From Roseobacter weihaiensis (GTDB lineage Bacteria; Pseudomonadota; Alphaproteobacteria; Rhodobacterales; Rhodobacteraceae), in the NCBI RefSeq assembly GCF_020622345.1, contig NZ_JACNMO010000018.1:52191-116190 (forward strand): DNA of 64,000 bases, read 5' to 3'. Under the pieces are notes generated by a model that saw nothing but the letters and a program-made list of their open reading frames with translations, was not told where the DNA came from and did no database searches. Both the position numbers and the translations under genes were made by a program. This document shows, one piece after another, positions 1 to 8,505 of the stretch (position 1 is its first letter; every line of letters begins with the position of its first letter).

Positions 1-92
1 TGTGAACTGGCGCGGATGCCGATGGCCGCGCAATAGCACTGCAGTCTTTCGTGCCATAGGCCGAGGTCTTTTTCGAGCGAAAGGGACGCAAG

Positions 93-1157
93 ATGCTGGA
101 AGGACTGTTGGACCGGTTCGGCGATGGCGCGGTGCTGATGATGGCGGGCGCACTGGTCGGTTTCATCTTTGGCGCTGCGGCCCAGCATTCGCGATTCTGC
201 CTGCGTGCCGCAACGGTGGAGTTGTCAGAAGGGCACAGCGGGTCACGGCTGGCGATCTGGCTGATTGCATTTTCAGCAGCTGCCCTCTGCGTGCAGGCTG
301 CCATCGCCTCTGGGGTCCTTGATGTCTCCGAGGCGCGTCAGCTGGCGGCAACCGGTAGCCTTTCAGGGGCAGTGATCGGAGGGCTGATGTTTGGCGCGGG
401 CATGATCCTTGCCAGGGGCTGTGCAAGTCGGCTGTTGGTTTTGTCAGCGACCGGGAACCTGCGGGCGATCCTGACCGGCCTCGTGCTCACACTGGTGGCG
501 CAGGCCTCGTTGCGCGGTGCTTTGTCACCTGCGCGGGAAGCCTTGTCACAGCTTTGGCTGGTGCCAGGGGGCGAGGCCAGAAATCTGCTCATGCAACTGG
601 GTCTGAACGCCCGGACAGCCGCCCTGGCCGCCGGGGTTGTGCTTGTCTTTGCGGTGGTGCTGGCGCGCCGATCGCAGTTGCAGGTCACCCGTATATTGGG
701 CGCGGCAACCGTGGGTGGTGCTGTCGCTCTGGGATGGGTGCTGACCTATATGATCGCCCAGACATCCTTTGAGGTCGTGCCGGTCTCTTCTGTGACATTC
801 ACAGGTCCGTCAACCGATACGCTCATGGGGCTGGTCAACGCGTCCGAACTGCCGCTCAGCTTTGGTGTCGGCCTTGTGCCGGGGGTGTTTGTGGGCTCTG
901 GCGTGATGGGTTTGGCGGCGGGAGAAGCCCGCATTGAACGTTTCGGCCCGGACACACCGATGGAACGGTATCTGGTGGGGGCTGTTCTCATGGGATTTGG
1001 CAGCATGCTTGCAGGCGGCTGTGCGGTTGGGGCAGGAATGTCGGGGGGCTCGATTTTTGCGATCACCGCCTGGGTTGCGGTCTTTTGCATGTGGATCGGC
1101 GCCATGGCAACGCACCGTCTGATGAGGGCGGGCCATCTGGCCGGACGCCCGATCTGA
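93..1157 (+). CDS. YeeE/YedE family sulfur-compound transporter
   Basis: A 354-residue, strongly hydrophobic protein with about ten membrane segments. It carries the hallmarks of the YeeE/YedE (DUF395, TsuA-like) family: two Gly-Cys-Ala motifs (RGCASR at residues 109-113 and GGCAVG at 308-313) placed symmetrically in the two halves, and a third cysteine (Cys36) in the first loop. In the thiosulfate transporter TsuA such cysteines line the permeation path, so uptake of thiosulfate or another reduced sulfur species across the inner membrane is likely. The length matches a full two-repeat protein rather than the split half-size PmpA/PmpB pairs. The start is the ATG after an AAGGGA stretch. The neighbouring leftward cluster (DUF2892 and metallo-beta-lactamase-fold genes) is also sulfur-linked. 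The exact substrate is inferred. Confidence 0.85.
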   Translation: MLEGLLDRFGDGAVLMMAGALVGFIFGAAAQHSRFCLRAATVELSEGHSGSRLAIWLIAFSAAALCVQAAIASGVLDVSEARQLAATGSLSGAVIGGLMFGAGMILARGCASRLLVLSATGNLRAILTGLVLTLVAQASLRGALSPAREALSQLWLVPGGEARNLLMQLGLNARTAALAAGVVLVFAVVLARRSQLQVTRILGAATVGGAVALGWVLTYMIAQTSFEVVPVSSVTFTGPSTDTLMGLVNASELPLSFGVGLVPGVFVGSGVMGLAAGEARIERFGPDTPMERYLVGAVLMGFGSMLAGGCAVGAGMSGGSIFAITAWVAVFCMWIGAMATHRLMRAGHLAGRPI

Positions 1158-1235
1158 CAGGGCAGCGTGCATCGCTGATGGATCGTTTTTTCAAATCTAC
1201 CCTGCGCGAAGGCCCCTCAATCGGAGTGTAAAAAG

Positions 1236-1730
1236 ATGGCTGCAACAAGCAAGACAGAGCTGCTGAGCATTACGAGGAAAGAATATGCGAAGCTGGAAAA
1301 GCTGATTGGCATGCTGGACCCAGAGGTGGCGCTTGACAAGGACGAAGAAGAGACCTCGATCAAAGACGTGGTTGCCCATCGCGCCCACTGGATTGATCTC
1401 TTTCTGGGCTGGTACGCGGATGGGCAGGCGGGAAAGCCGGTGTATTTCCCTGCCGAAGGCTACAAGTGGAATGAGCTCAAGCGCTACAATGCCAACCTGC
1501 GACAGGCACAAGAGGGGCTCGACTGGGCGGATGCCGTGATCCTGTTGAAGGAGGGCCATGAAAAGCTTGTTGCCTTCATCGAGGGGCAGTCTGATGCGGC
1601 GCTTTATGGCGGGTCGATGAAGGGGGCGAACAACGAATGGACGCCCGGCAGATGGGCCGAGGCTGCAGGCCCCAGCCATTTTCGCTCAGCCTCCAAGTAC
1701 ATCCGCGCGCGGATCAAGGCCAAGACCTAG
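1236..1730 (+). CDS. ClbS/DfsB (DUF1706) family four-helix-bundle protein
   Basis: A 164-residue soluble protein with no signal peptide. It opens with a helix typical of the family (TKTELLSITRKEYAKLEK) and has the conserved stretch in which a helix containing SIKDVVAHRAHW precedes LFLGWYADG. Its C-terminus contains WTPGRWAEAAGPSHFRSASKYIR. This pattern matches ClbS/DfsB, a DinB-like four-helix family that includes the colibactin-resistance hydrolase ClbS. Most members outside colibactin producers have no known role, so I infer only a small-molecule binding or detoxification function. A GGAG lies 11 bases upstream of the ATG. It follows the sulfur transporter in the same direction, 78 bases downstream, and may share its transcript. 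Confidence 0.8.
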   Translation: MAATSKTELLSITRKEYAKLEKLIGMLDPEVALDKDEEETSIKDVVAHRAHWIDLFLGWYADGQAGKPVYFPAEGYKWNELKRYNANLRQAQEGLDWADAVILLKEGHEKLVAFIEGQSDAALYGGSMKGANNEWTPGRWAEAAGPSHFRSASKYIRARIKAKT

Positions 1731-1785
1731 AGAAGGTGACAAGGCGGCCTGTTGCCTGAAGCCAAAGCAAACAGCGCGCGAGCGC

Positions 1786-1986
1786 TCAGCAATCCGTGCA
1801 GGTTTTCATGCCAAGGATCTTGTAGATCGGGCAGAACTTTATAAACGCGGTGCCGATAAAGATCAGGCCCAGCCAGCCCCAGGCTTCAATTGTACCGGTC
1901 AGCGCGAGTATCACCAGCAGCGCCCCCAGAACCAATCTGAGGACTCTGTCAACAGATCCCATGTTTGTTGTGAATTGCATTGTCAC
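1786..1986 (-). CDS. DUF2892 (YgaP-type) small membrane protein
   Basis: A 66-residue protein with the DUF2892 pattern: an N-terminal NMGSVDRVLRLVLGALL, two closely spaced hydrophobic helices, and a cysteine-containing tail (FIKFCPIYKILGMKTCTDC). The family forms the membrane part of the rhodanese YgaP and often stands alone in sulfide- or persulfide-responsive operons. It is the last gene of a leftward unit, 20 bases after the SoxH-like hydrolase gene, and presumably shares its promoter at about 3.9 kb. The three C-terminal cysteines could handle sulfane sulfur, but that is inference. It converges on the ClbS-like gene. Confidence 0.8.
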   Translation of the reverse strand: MTMQFTTNMGSVDRVLRLVLGALLVILALTGTIEAWGWLGLIFIGTAFIKFCPIYKILGMKTCTDC

Positions 1987-2006
1987 GGTCCTTTTGATGT
2001 GCGCGT

Positions 2007-2945
2007 CTATTCGAATTCCATCTGCTCAAAGACACGGCCCGCGTTTCTTGTGGCCAGCTCTTCGAAGGTATCCAGATGGGCGTAAGGCGATTGATCGACA
2101 TAATAGGCCTCCGCAAGATCGCCGCCGTTTTCCAGATGTTCCGCAATCTTTGTGCGGAGATATTCCAGGTAGTCTCTCGTATAGCGCCGAACCTGCGCCA
2201 TGTTTGTTGGATGACCATGACCGGGGATCACGTAGGTCGCCTCCAGTGCTTCGAATTCAGTGTCCCAGGTCTCCAGCCAGTCTGCGGTATAGGTATGCTC
2301 AAAGATCGGCAGCATACGTTCATGAAACGCCATATCGCCAGAGATCACCAGACTTTGCTGCGGCAACCAGATCACGATGTCGCCAGGACTGTGGGCTGGT
2401 CCCAGATAGAGCGCTTCGATGCGAAAGCGGCCCATCTCCACGATGTATCTGTCGTCAAAGGTTTCTGTGGGTCCCTGCAGCACCGTGCCGTCCGCCTTGT
2501 CGCGGTTGTAACGTTTCATGCCTTCAAGGATCGAGCCGCCGTAATCCGCGACCTCTTGGGCGGCGTCGCGATGCGCGATGATGGGAACGCCCTGCTCAGC
2601 CCAGTAGTTGTTGCCGAGCACGGCATGCCCCTGACCGTTTTCGTTGAAGACCAGTTTGACCGGCTGATCGGTCACGGCCTTGATTTCATCATGCAGCGCT
2701 TTGGCCAGCCGATAGGCGGCCCCGCCGTTGACCACCACCACGCCATCCCCGGTGACGATGAAGCTGAGGTTGTTGTTGTGACCGCTGTTTTCATAGGTCG
2801 GAGGGGCTGTTGCACCAATGGCGGAATAGACCCCGGGTATCACTTCCACAGGTTTGTTGTAGAGCAGTGAGGCGGGGTATTTATCAGCGATGTCCTCGCT
2901 GGCCTGGGCTGCCGTGGCGAGGAAAAGCGGGATCAACCAGCGCAT
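2007..2945 (-). CDS. Secreted SoxH-like metallo-beta-lactamase-fold protein with degenerate metal site
   Basis: A 312-residue protein with a clear signal peptide (MRWLIPLFLATAAQAS), so it is probably periplasmic. The fold markers are present: a VIPGVYSAIG start, the strand LSFIVTGDGVVVVNGG, the later histidine-containing GPAHSPGDIVIWLP, SGDMAF, and a final IPGHGHPTN. The usual first metal signature HxHxDH is replaced by NENGQGH (residues 101-107), which loses two histidines and the aspartate. This resembles the SoxH/quinoprotein-relay branch of the superfamily, members of which sit in sulfur or methylotrophy operons. An upstream in-frame ATG at 3044 exists but lies inside the preceding gene; the chosen ATG follows GGAACGTAAC and restores the signal peptide. 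There is one base between this start and the preceding stop. Confidence 0.82.
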   Translation of the reverse strand: MRWLIPLFLATAAQASEDIADKYPASLLYNKPVEVIPGVYSAIGATAPPTYENSGHNNNLSFIVTGDGVVVVNGGAAYRLAKALHDEIKAVTDQPVKLVFNENGQGHAVLGNNYWAEQGVPIIAHRDAAQEVADYGGSILEGMKRYNRDKADGTVLQGPTETFDDRYIVEMGRFRIEALYLGPAHSPGDIVIWLPQQSLVISGDMAFHERMLPIFEHTYTADWLETWDTEFEALEATYVIPGHGHPTNMAQVRRYTRDYLEYLRTKIAEHLENGGDLAEAYYVDQSPYAHLDTFEELATRNAGRVFEQMEFE

Positions 2946-2946
2946 G

Positions 2947-3858
2947 TTACGTTCCTTCCGGGATAAAACGATAGGCCGTGTCGGTGCGTTCGACGCGCCC
3001 CAGCCCGCCATCAGGCAAATGAAAGCCCAGCAGGGCGATGTCATCTGTCACCAATTGGTCGAGCAATCGGGTCCGGGTCTGCGCCCCCAGATCAGGGTCC
3101 TGATCCGCGCCGCTGGCCCAGTCGGGCCGGGCAAAGGCCACGTGATGATTGCCAATAGCGTCCCCGCCGACCAGGAGCGCCTGGCCCCCGTCGCGGATCT
3201 CAAAGGAAGTGTGGCCGGGCGTATGGCCCGGTGTCTGATGCGCCCTCACGCCTGAAAGCACCTCGTCGCCATCTTTGAAAAATGTCATCTGATCTGCCAC
3301 CGCCTGCAACCGACGTGCAGCCCCGACGGCAAAAGACGCCCGTTGCGCGCCAATACTGTCAACGGTGTTGGGGTCTGTCCAATACCTCCATTCGGTTTCG
3401 GCAATCATGTGTTCCGCCTGATAGAAAACAGGCTCATCAAAATCATCCAGAATGCCCCAAAGGTGGTCGGGATGGGCGTGGGTGAAAATGACATGTGTGA
3501 TGTCTTCTGCTGCGATACCCAAGGTGCCGAGACTGTCGAGGACCGTCCCTGCGCTGGGCATGAAGGCGGGTCCGGCCCCTGCATCAAACAAGACAAGCCT
3601 GTCCTCCTGTTTGAGCAGCGTCAGATTGCAGGGCGGTGTCACCTGATCGCGCGCAACGCCGGCCGAGGCGAGGATGGAGCCGAGCTCCTCCTCTGGTAGC
3701 CCGTCAAAGAACAGCGACCCGGGCAGAACGAGATTGCCGTCGCTGACGCTGTAAATCTCGTGGCGGCCCAGCTGGTGCGTGGTGCCGGCCCAGAGCGACC
3801 GGGCACCCAGCAAGGGCAGGGCACCCATGCCGCACAGGAGGTTTCTGCGGTTCACCAT
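2947..3858 (-). CDS. Tat-type exported metallo-beta-lactamase-fold hydrolase
   Basis: A 303-residue protein. Its N-terminus has twin arginines before a hydrophobic run (VNRRNLLCGMGALPLLGARS), suggesting Tat export. The metal-binding signature is intact: THAHPDH at residues 126-132, followed by QTPGHTPGHTSF, a GGDAI aspartate and a late LLGFHLP histidine. It resembles zinc- or iron-dependent hydrolases of the lactonase/persulfide-dioxygenase superfamily. Specific chemistry cannot be read from the sequence. In-frame ATGs also occur at 3870, 3876 and 3939; I chose 3858 because it gives a clean Tat signal and leaves the palindromic operator candidate (3875-3890) just upstream. It heads a three-gene leftward unit with the SoxH-like and DUF2892 genes. 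Confidence 0.82.
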   Translation of the reverse strand: MVNRRNLLCGMGALPLLGARSLWAGTTHQLGRHEIYSVSDGNLVLPGSLFFDGLPEEELGSILASAGVARDQVTPPCNLTLLKQEDRLVLFDAGAGPAFMPSAGTVLDSLGTLGIAAEDITHVIFTHAHPDHLWGILDDFDEPVFYQAEHMIAETEWRYWTDPNTVDSIGAQRASFAVGAARRLQAVADQMTFFKDGDEVLSGVRAHQTPGHTPGHTSFEIRDGGQALLVGGDAIGNHHVAFARPDWASGADQDPDLGAQTRTRLLDQLVTDDIALLGFHLPDGGLGRVERTDTAYRFIPEGT

Positions 3859-3874
3859 ATTGCACACCATACCC

Positions 3875-3890
3875 ATTCGAATAATTGAAT
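3875..3890 (-). promoter_or_regulatory. Candidate SqrR/BigR-type operator (ATTC-N8-GAAT)
   Basis: The sequence reads ATTCGAATAATTGAAT, a perfect ATTC-N8-GAAT inverted repeat. It lies 17 bases upstream of the chosen start of the leftward metallo-hydrolase gene. As I recall, this is the consensus described for the sulfide/persulfide-responsive ArsR-family repressor SqrR of Rhodobacter. The three genes it would control (two metallo-beta-lactamase-fold proteins and DUF2892) are of types found in such regulons. No ArsR-family gene is in the window, so the regulator would act from elsewhere. Confidence 0.55.
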
Positions 3891-3917
3891 GTGATATGAT
3901 GTCAGGGAGAATTGCAA
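3888..3917 (-). promoter_or_regulatory. Weak promoter candidate for the leftward sulfur-linked unit
   Basis: Reading the minus strand, TTGCAA (3912-3917) could be a -35 box, with TATCAC (3891-3896) or the overlapping TCACAT as the -10 region 15-17 bases further on. The transcription start would then fall inside the ATTC-N8-GAAT palindrome, an arrangement suited to repression. The -10 match is poor, so this is tentative. The rest of the 3859-4009 gap shows nothing else I can name. Confidence 0.3.
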
Positions 3918-4009
3918 GGCTTTTTATGCGCCCGACCAACTGGCGTCAGGGTTTCGTCACCCCGGTGTTGAAAGGTTCCGGGGCGTCTCCTGCGCGGGTT
4001 GAAATGGGT

Positions 4010-4633
4010 TCAACCCCTGGGAGGGCGGCTCTTGTAGACCGGCAGGCTCCACCCGAAAGCCAAGGATCCGGCCCTCAGCCCCCAGGCAACCCCGGCACAT
4101 AAAACCAGTGGCACAAGCGCGTCCGGGAAGAGCGGGCGGGTGAGGGCGGCCACGGTAGCCCCGGCAAAGGCGGCGGTGACGTAAAGCTCGCCCTGGCGCA
4201 GGACCACCGGCACATCGTCCAACACCACATCGCGCAACAGGCCACCCATGCACCCCGTGATCGTCCCCATCAGAACCACGACCAGCACGGGCTGATCCAT
4301 GGCCAGTGCGACACCGGTCCCCGCCGGGACGGCGACGGCAAGGGCAAAACTGTCCAGCCAGATCAGGGAGCGCAGCCGGCTTTCAAAGAGATGTGCGGTG
4401 AAAAACACCACGAGGGCCGCCGCACAGGCAACACCGATATAGGCAGGCTGCGCAATCCAGAAGATCGGATTGCGGTCCAGCAGCACATCCCGCATGGTCC
4501 CGCCCCCAACGGCTGTCAGGCAGGAGACAAAGGCAAAGCCCACCACATCCAGCTGCTGCCGACTGGCCGCCAGCGCGCCCGTAAGGGCAAAGATGAACAC
4601 GCTTGCATAGTCAAGCAGCGCCAGCACTGTCAT
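4010..4633 (-). CDS. Trimeric intracellular cation (TRIC) channel family protein, YicG/UPF0126-like
   Basis: A 207-residue membrane protein with about seven hydrophobic segments. It contains two copies of the family's signature arrangement: [19 protein letters not shown] with [13 protein letters not shown], and [17 protein letters not shown]. These glycine-rich GGGxxRD motifs mark the duplicated three-helix repeat of prokaryotic TRIC channels, which conduct monovalent cations; physiological roles in bacteria are unclear. Its ATG overlaps the rnhA stop by four bases (ATGA), so it is translated as the last gene of the ispH-to-rnhA operon. The link to its neighbours is positional only. Confidence 0.88.
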   Translation of the reverse strand: MTVLALLDYASVFIFALTGALAASRQQLDVVGFAFVSCLTAVGGGTMRDVLLDRNPIFWIAQPAYIGVACAAALVVFFTAHLFESRLRSLIWLDSFALAVAVPAGTGVALAMDQPVLVVVLMGTITGCMGGLLRDVVLDDVPVVLRQGELYVTAAFAGATVAALTRPLFPDALVPLVLCAGVAWGLRAGSLAFGWSLPVYKSRPPRG

Positions 4634-5082
4634 GTCTTGAAAGGCGCCATGCCGGCCCGCGCCAGCGCATCCGCGCGCTCGTTCTCCGGATGGCCTGCGT
4701 GGCCCTTGACCCAGGTCCAGGTCACGTCATGGCGCTGGTTGGCGGCATCCAGTCGCTGCCAGAGCTCTGCATTGGCGACAGGCTTTTTCGCCGCATTTTT
4801 CCAGCCGTTCTTTTTCCAGCCAAAAATCCAGCCGGTGATGCCGTTCTTGACGTAATTGCTGTCGGTCACGATGGTGATCTCGCTGCGGCGGCTGAGGCTT
4901 TCCAGCGCGTTGATGGCCGCGAGCAGCTCCATCCGGTTGTTGGTGGTCTCCGCTTCGCCGCCCTTGAGTTCACGCTCCTTGATCAGCCTGTCGCTGTCCA
5001 TCGCCTGCAGCAGCACCCCCCAGCCGCCGGGGCCGGGATTGCCCGAACAGGCGCCATCCGTATATGCAAAAAGCTCAGCCAT
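4630..5082 (-). CDS. rnhA: Ribonuclease HI
   Basis: A 150-residue protein, the usual size for RNase HI. It cleaves the RNA strand of RNA-DNA hybrids during replication and R-loop removal. The catalytic carboxylates are visible: Asp9 in [17 protein letters not shown], Glu52 in [12 protein letters not shown], Asp74 in [10 protein letters not shown], and the last Asp in [10 protein letters not shown]. An upstream in-frame ATG at 5121 would add 13 residues outside the conserved fold; the chosen ATG at 5082 overlaps the end of the methyltransferase gene by 8 bases and fits translational coupling. It overlaps the following TRIC gene by four bases. Confidence 0.95.
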   Translation of the reverse strand: MAELFAYTDGACSGNPGPGGWGVLLQAMDSDRLIKERELKGGEAETTNNRMELLAAINALESLSRRSEITIVTDSNYVKNGITGWIFGWKKNGWKNAAKKPVANAELWQRLDAANQRHDVTWTWVKGHAGHPENERADALARAGMAPFKT

Positions 5083-5665
5083 GCGCGGCAAGCGATATCC
5101 ATGGCGCTTCGACGCCGTCAAGGCCCTTTTCCGATCCGGTGCGGCGGCCGGTCACCGTCAGTCCCGCCGTCTCCAGCAAGCCGGTCAGCTCCGCATCGGT
5201 GTAGTAGGTATAAAACCGGCCCAGACTGTCGCGTTTGCTGCCGGTGCCGGTCTTGACCGCGATATGAAACCGCCCGCTGGGTTTGAGGGCCCGCGCAATA
5301 CGTGCAAGGTGCTCTGGCATCTGGGCGCGCGGCGCATGCAGCAGCGAGAAATTTGCCCAGATACCATCGTAAACATCCGTGCCGCTGACATCTTCAAACC
5401 CGGCCTGCCGGGCCTCGACACCGTCATGTGCACTGGCCAGCGCAACCATCTTGGCCACCGGATCAAAAGCCTCAACCGCAAGTCCTGCGTCTGCCATCAC
5501 GGCGGCGGAGGCTCCCGGCCCGCAGCCCAGATCAAGCACGCGCCCCTCTGCCGGGATCGCCTCGATAAAGCCTTGCAGGCTGGGGTCCGCAGCGGCTTGC
5601 CCCGTCATATCGGCGTAGGCCTGAGCCCTATCCGCATAGACCCGCAGTGTTTCATCATCGCTCAC
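5075..5665 (-). CDS. Class I SAM-dependent methyltransferase
   Basis: A 196-residue protein with the Rossmann-fold methyltransferase motifs: motif [20 protein letters not shown], an acidic residue after strand 2 (VEAFDP), and a later [17 protein letters not shown] typical of motif III. The C-terminal part ([19 protein letters not shown]) resembles ubiquinone/small-molecule methyltransferases of the Methyltransf_25 group. The substrate cannot be told. The start is taken as GTG at 5665, which overlaps the preceding stop as GTGA; no ATG is suitably placed, and the longer upstream open frame is inside the DUF3429 gene. It is the fourth gene of the ispH operon. Confidence 0.85.
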   Translation of the reverse strand: MSDDETLRVYADRAQAYADMTGQAAADPSLQGFIEAIPAEGRVLDLGCGPGASAAVMADAGLAVEAFDPVAKMVALASAHDGVEARQAGFEDVSGTDVYDGIWANFSLLHAPRAQMPEHLARIARALKPSGRFHIAVKTGTGSKRDSLGRFYTYYTDAELTGLLETAGLTVTGRRTGSEKGLDGVEAPWISLAAHG

Positions 5666-6114
5666 AGAAAGACCGCCACAGAGAGAGACGCGACCACGAT
5701 GGCGGTCAAGAGAGCCCGCAGCGACATCCACCAGCGCGGTGTCAGTCCCCACATCGAAAAGGCGAGATCGAGCAGCAGAAGGCCCAGGAAGCCAAAGATC
5801 AGATTCATGCCTGCGGTGGTCGGACCACCGCCTGTCATGAAAAACGCCCAAAGCGCGGGGATCACCGACAGCACATATCCGGTGGCGGCCCGGGACCCAC
5901 CTGCCTTTGTGGCAAAGCCCCAGAGCACACCTGACATGAACGACAGGATCACCGATCCGTAGAAAAGCTGGACATAGGGGCCGACAAAGCGGGGCCCCAA
6001 GGCCCGGGCACCCCACTGCGCCAATGGCTCAAAGAGGTAGGTCGCGGCCCCCCAGACAAACGGGGTCAGGCCAGCCAGGCCGAGAAGAAGCGGTGCGGTA
6101 GGGATGTGTTTCAT
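5662..6114 (-). CDS. DUF3429 family membrane protein
   Basis: A 150-residue protein with about five hydrophobic helices and the DUF3429 layout: a first helix ending LTPFVWGAATY, then YGSVILSFMSGVLWGF, SVIPALWAFFM and a terminal tryptophan-rich LTPRWWMSLR before the last helix. The function is unknown. An in-frame ATG at 6198 would lie inside the end of the upstream GST gene; I chose 6114 because the first membrane helix begins there and no conserved residues precede it. It overlaps the methyltransferase start by four bases (GTGA). Confidence 0.8.
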   Translation of the reverse strand: MKHIPTAPLLLGLAGLTPFVWGAATYLFEPLAQWGARALGPRFVGPYVQLFYGSVILSFMSGVLWGFATKAGGSRAATGYVLSVIPALWAFFMTGGGPTTAGMNLIFGFLGLLLLDLAFSMWGLTPRWWMSLRALLTAIVVASLSVAVFL

Positions 6115-6169
6115 GGGTGCCGTTTTGGCATGACGCACAAGAAGGTCAAGCCATCTGAAAGGGAGTTTC

Positions 6170-6838
6170 TCACGCGCGCTGCCGATCAAGGCGGTCAAAC
6201 CCGGTGTTTGTGTGCTGCATCGACGGGCGCGTGGCCCACGCTGTCCACCAGCCCGCCAGCGCCGGGTAACCGGTCAGCATCTCCGCGCCTTCCGGGGCAG
6301 ACGTGAATGCAGCAATCATTGGGGCCAGGTGGCAGTCTGCCAGTGTCACCGTGACCCCGTCCAGAACGCGTCCTTCTTCTGCGATCTCGTTCAATGCAGC
6401 CAGCACCGGCTTCGCTTTAACAAGGCCTTCGGTGATCTCGCGTTCATCGGTTTCGAGCCCTTCCCGGGGGCGGAAAATCCGATGTGCAAAGACCTGTCGT
6501 ACCATCGGCCAATAGCCATAGGCGTCGGTGATACACGCAACCTGCACCGTGCGCCCGACGGATTTCGCACAGGCGGGGGTCAGGGGCTGCTGCGGGAATG
6601 CCACGTCAAGATATCTCTGGATCGCAGAGGTCTCGTAGAGTTCAAAGCCGCCGTGGTTTAGGGACGGCACTCGTCCGAAGGGATGCCGCGCAAGGCAGGC
6701 CTTCGATTTGTCGGGATCGAATGGGTCGATGTGCTCGAAGTGATGGGAGAGTTTCTTTTCGGCCAGCACAAGACGAACCGCCCGTACATAGACACTGTGT
6801 TCATATCCATAAAGCCTCAGGTCAGTACCGGAGGTCAC
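6170..6838 (-). CDS. Glutathione S-transferase family protein
   Basis: A 222-residue cytosolic protein with the N-terminal thioredoxin-like domain of GSTs ([22 protein letters not shown]), a cis-proline and glutathione-binding segment [23 protein letters not shown], and an all-helical C-terminal half ending in [12 protein letters not shown], the usual GST N-capping-box region. It probably conjugates or reduces an electrophile with glutathione. Its ATG overlaps the ispH stop (ATGA), making it the second gene of that operon. The catalytic residue (Ser or Tyr near position 14) cannot be assigned with certainty. Confidence 0.9.
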   Translation of the reverse strand: MTSGTDLRLYGYEHSVYVRAVRLVLAEKKLSHHFEHIDPFDPDKSKACLARHPFGRVPSLNHGGFELYETSAIQRYLDVAFPQQPLTPACAKSVGRTVQVACITDAYGYWPMVRQVFAHRIFRPREGLETDEREITEGLVKAKPVLAALNEIAEEGRVLDGVTVTLADCHLAPMIAAFTSAPEGAEMLTGYPALAGWWTAWATRPSMQHTNTGFDRLDRQRA

Positions 6839-7785
6839 GCAGGCACGCGCAAGACGCGGGGGACCTTGAACTCGACGTTTTCGACGGCCGTCTCGACCAG
6901 TTCGCGGGTCACATCAAATCTGGCCTCAAAGGCTGCGATAACCTCGTCGATCAGCACCTCCGGCGCGGAGGCACCCGCGGTGATGCCTATGCTCGTGATC
7001 CCGTCGAGCGCGCGCCAGTCGATGTCGCCCGCGCGCTGAACCAACTGGGCATAGTCACAGCCCGCGCGGGCGCCGACCTCAACAAGCCGTTTGGAGTTGG
7101 ATGAATTCGGTGCGCCCACAACCAGCATCGCATCGCATTTGGGGGCCATGGCTTTGACTGCTTCCTGCCGGTTGGTGGTGGCGTAGCAGATGTCTTCCTT
7201 GTGCGGGCCGACGATCCGGGGGAAGCGCGCCTTCAATGCGGCGACCACATCGGCGGTGTCGTCCACACTGAGTGTCGTCTGCGTCACATAGGCCAGCCGC
7301 TCGGGGTCCCGCACGGCAACGGTCGCCACGTCCTGCGGGGTCTCTACCAAAAGAACCTCACCCTCGGGCAGTTGCCCCATGGTGCCGACCGTTTCCGGGT
7401 GGCCGGCGTGGCCGATCATGATCATCTGCAGGCCGTTTTCCGCGTGGCGTTGCGCCTCGATATGAACCTTGCTGACCAGCGGACAGGTTGCATCGACAAA
7501 CACCATCTGGCGTGCTTCGGCGGCTTTTGGGACAGATTTGGGTACACCGTGCGCTGAAAAAATCACCGGGCGATCATCGGGGCAGTCCGACAGCTCTTCG
7601 ACAAAGACGGCCCCTTTGTCGCGCAGCCCGTCGACCACGAATTTGTTGTGTACGATCTCGTGGCGCACATAGACAGGTGCCCCCCATCTTTCCAGCGCCA
7701 TCTCTACGATCTTGATCGCGCGATCCACGCCCGCGCAAAATCCACGCGGTGCAGCGAGGTACAAGGTAACGGGCGGTCTGGTCAT
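6835..7785 (-). CDS. ispH: 4-hydroxy-3-methylbut-2-enyl diphosphate reductase
   Basis: A 316-residue protein of normal length for IspH (LytB), the [4Fe-4S] enzyme that makes IPP and DMAPP in the last step of the MEP isoprenoid pathway. The three cluster-binding cysteines lie in [23 protein letters not shown] and [11 protein letters not shown]. The conserved ThrGlu-type region is present as TTLSVDDT. The ATG at 7785 was preferred over one four codons upstream because GGAGA lies seven bases before it. It heads a six-gene operon (ispH, GST, DUF3429, methyltransferase, rnhA, TRIC) in which nearly every junction overlaps. Confidence 0.96.
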   Translation of the reverse strand: MTRPPVTLYLAAPRGFCAGVDRAIKIVEMALERWGAPVYVRHEIVHNKFVVDGLRDKGAVFVEELSDCPDDRPVIFSAHGVPKSVPKAAEARQMVFVDATCPLVSKVHIEAQRHAENGLQMIMIGHAGHPETVGTMGQLPEGEVLLVETPQDVATVAVRDPERLAYVTQTTLSVDDTADVVAALKARFPRIVGPHKEDICYATTNRQEAVKAMAPKCDAMLVVGAPNSSNSKRLVEVGARAGCDYAQLVQRAGDIDWRALDGITSIGITAGASAPEVLIDEVIAAFEARFDVTRELVETAVENVEFKVPRVLRVPA

Positions 7786-7859
7786 GGCTGTCTCCATCTC
7801 GTGTTCCAGAGGTAAGCCCTAGAGCGGGCTACGTCCAGAGGCACGAGCGCAGCATGATC

Positions 7860-8408
7860 TCAGCTTGCTTCGGTGTATTCCCTTGGCGGGCGGCCGATCA
7901 CGTCTTTCAGCTCTTCCAATTCGATGAAGTTATCTGCCTGACGGCGCAGGTCATCCGAAATCATCGGCGGCTGGCTGCGAATGGTCGACACGACTGAAAC
8001 ACGCACGCCCGTCCGTTGCAGGCTTTCGATGAGCGGGCGGAAATCGCCGTCGCCAGAGAAGAGCACGATATGATCGACACGCGGCGCAAGCTCCATCGCG
8101 TCGACGGTCAACTCAATGTCCATATTCCCTTTGACTTTGCGCCGCCCCATGCTGTCGGTGTATTCCTTGGCGGGTTTCGTCACCATGCTGAACCCGTTGT
8201 AGTTCAGCCAATCGACCAGAGGACGAATCGGGGAGTACTCGTCATTTTCCAGCAGTGCCGTATAGTAGAAAGCGCGTAAGAGCTTGCCACGGCGCATAAA
8301 TTCCTGGCGCAGCAGCTTGTAGTCGATATCGAAGCCCAGCGATTTCGCTGCAGCGTAAAGATTCGAGCCATCGATGAACAGCGCGAGCCGTTCGTCTTTG
8401 TAAAACAT
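7860..8408 (-). CDS. NYN-domain (LabA/DUF88) protein
   Basis: A 182-residue protein of the NYN/PIN-like nuclease fold. The acidic residues expected of the fold are present: the aspartate in RLALFIDGSNLYAAAK, MDIELTVDAMEL in the middle, and LFSGDGDFRPLIESLQRTG. Alphaproteobacterial LabA/DUF88 proteins are thought to process or bind RNA, but no substrate is established for this group. The ATG at 8408 follows a strong GGAAGGA; a longer frame from 8453 has no such site and reaches into the promoter region. It is divergent from folK across a very AT-rich 97-base gap (8409-8505) that probably holds both promoters. Confidence 0.87.
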   Translation of the reverse strand: MFYKDERLALFIDGSNLYAAAKSLGFDIDYKLLRQEFMRRGKLLRAFYYTALLENDEYSPIRPLVDWLNYNGFSMVTKPAKEYTDSMGRRKVKGNMDIELTVDAMELAPRVDHIVLFSGDGDFRPLIESLQRTGVRVSVVSTIRSQPPMISDDLRRQADNFIELEELKDVIGRPPREYTEAS

Positions 8409-8505
8409 TTGTAGTCCTTCCAATGAAGACGGTCGCTGGTGCCTGGAAAACAATATTATTATTTATTAAACGAACCGTTCAGTTCAAAAATAGGGATTTT
8501 TATTC

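Noticed and set aside
2..322. Open frame at the left edge as a partial gene
   Set aside because: It overlaps the YeeE/YedE gene in another frame, is arginine-rich and has no recognisable domain.
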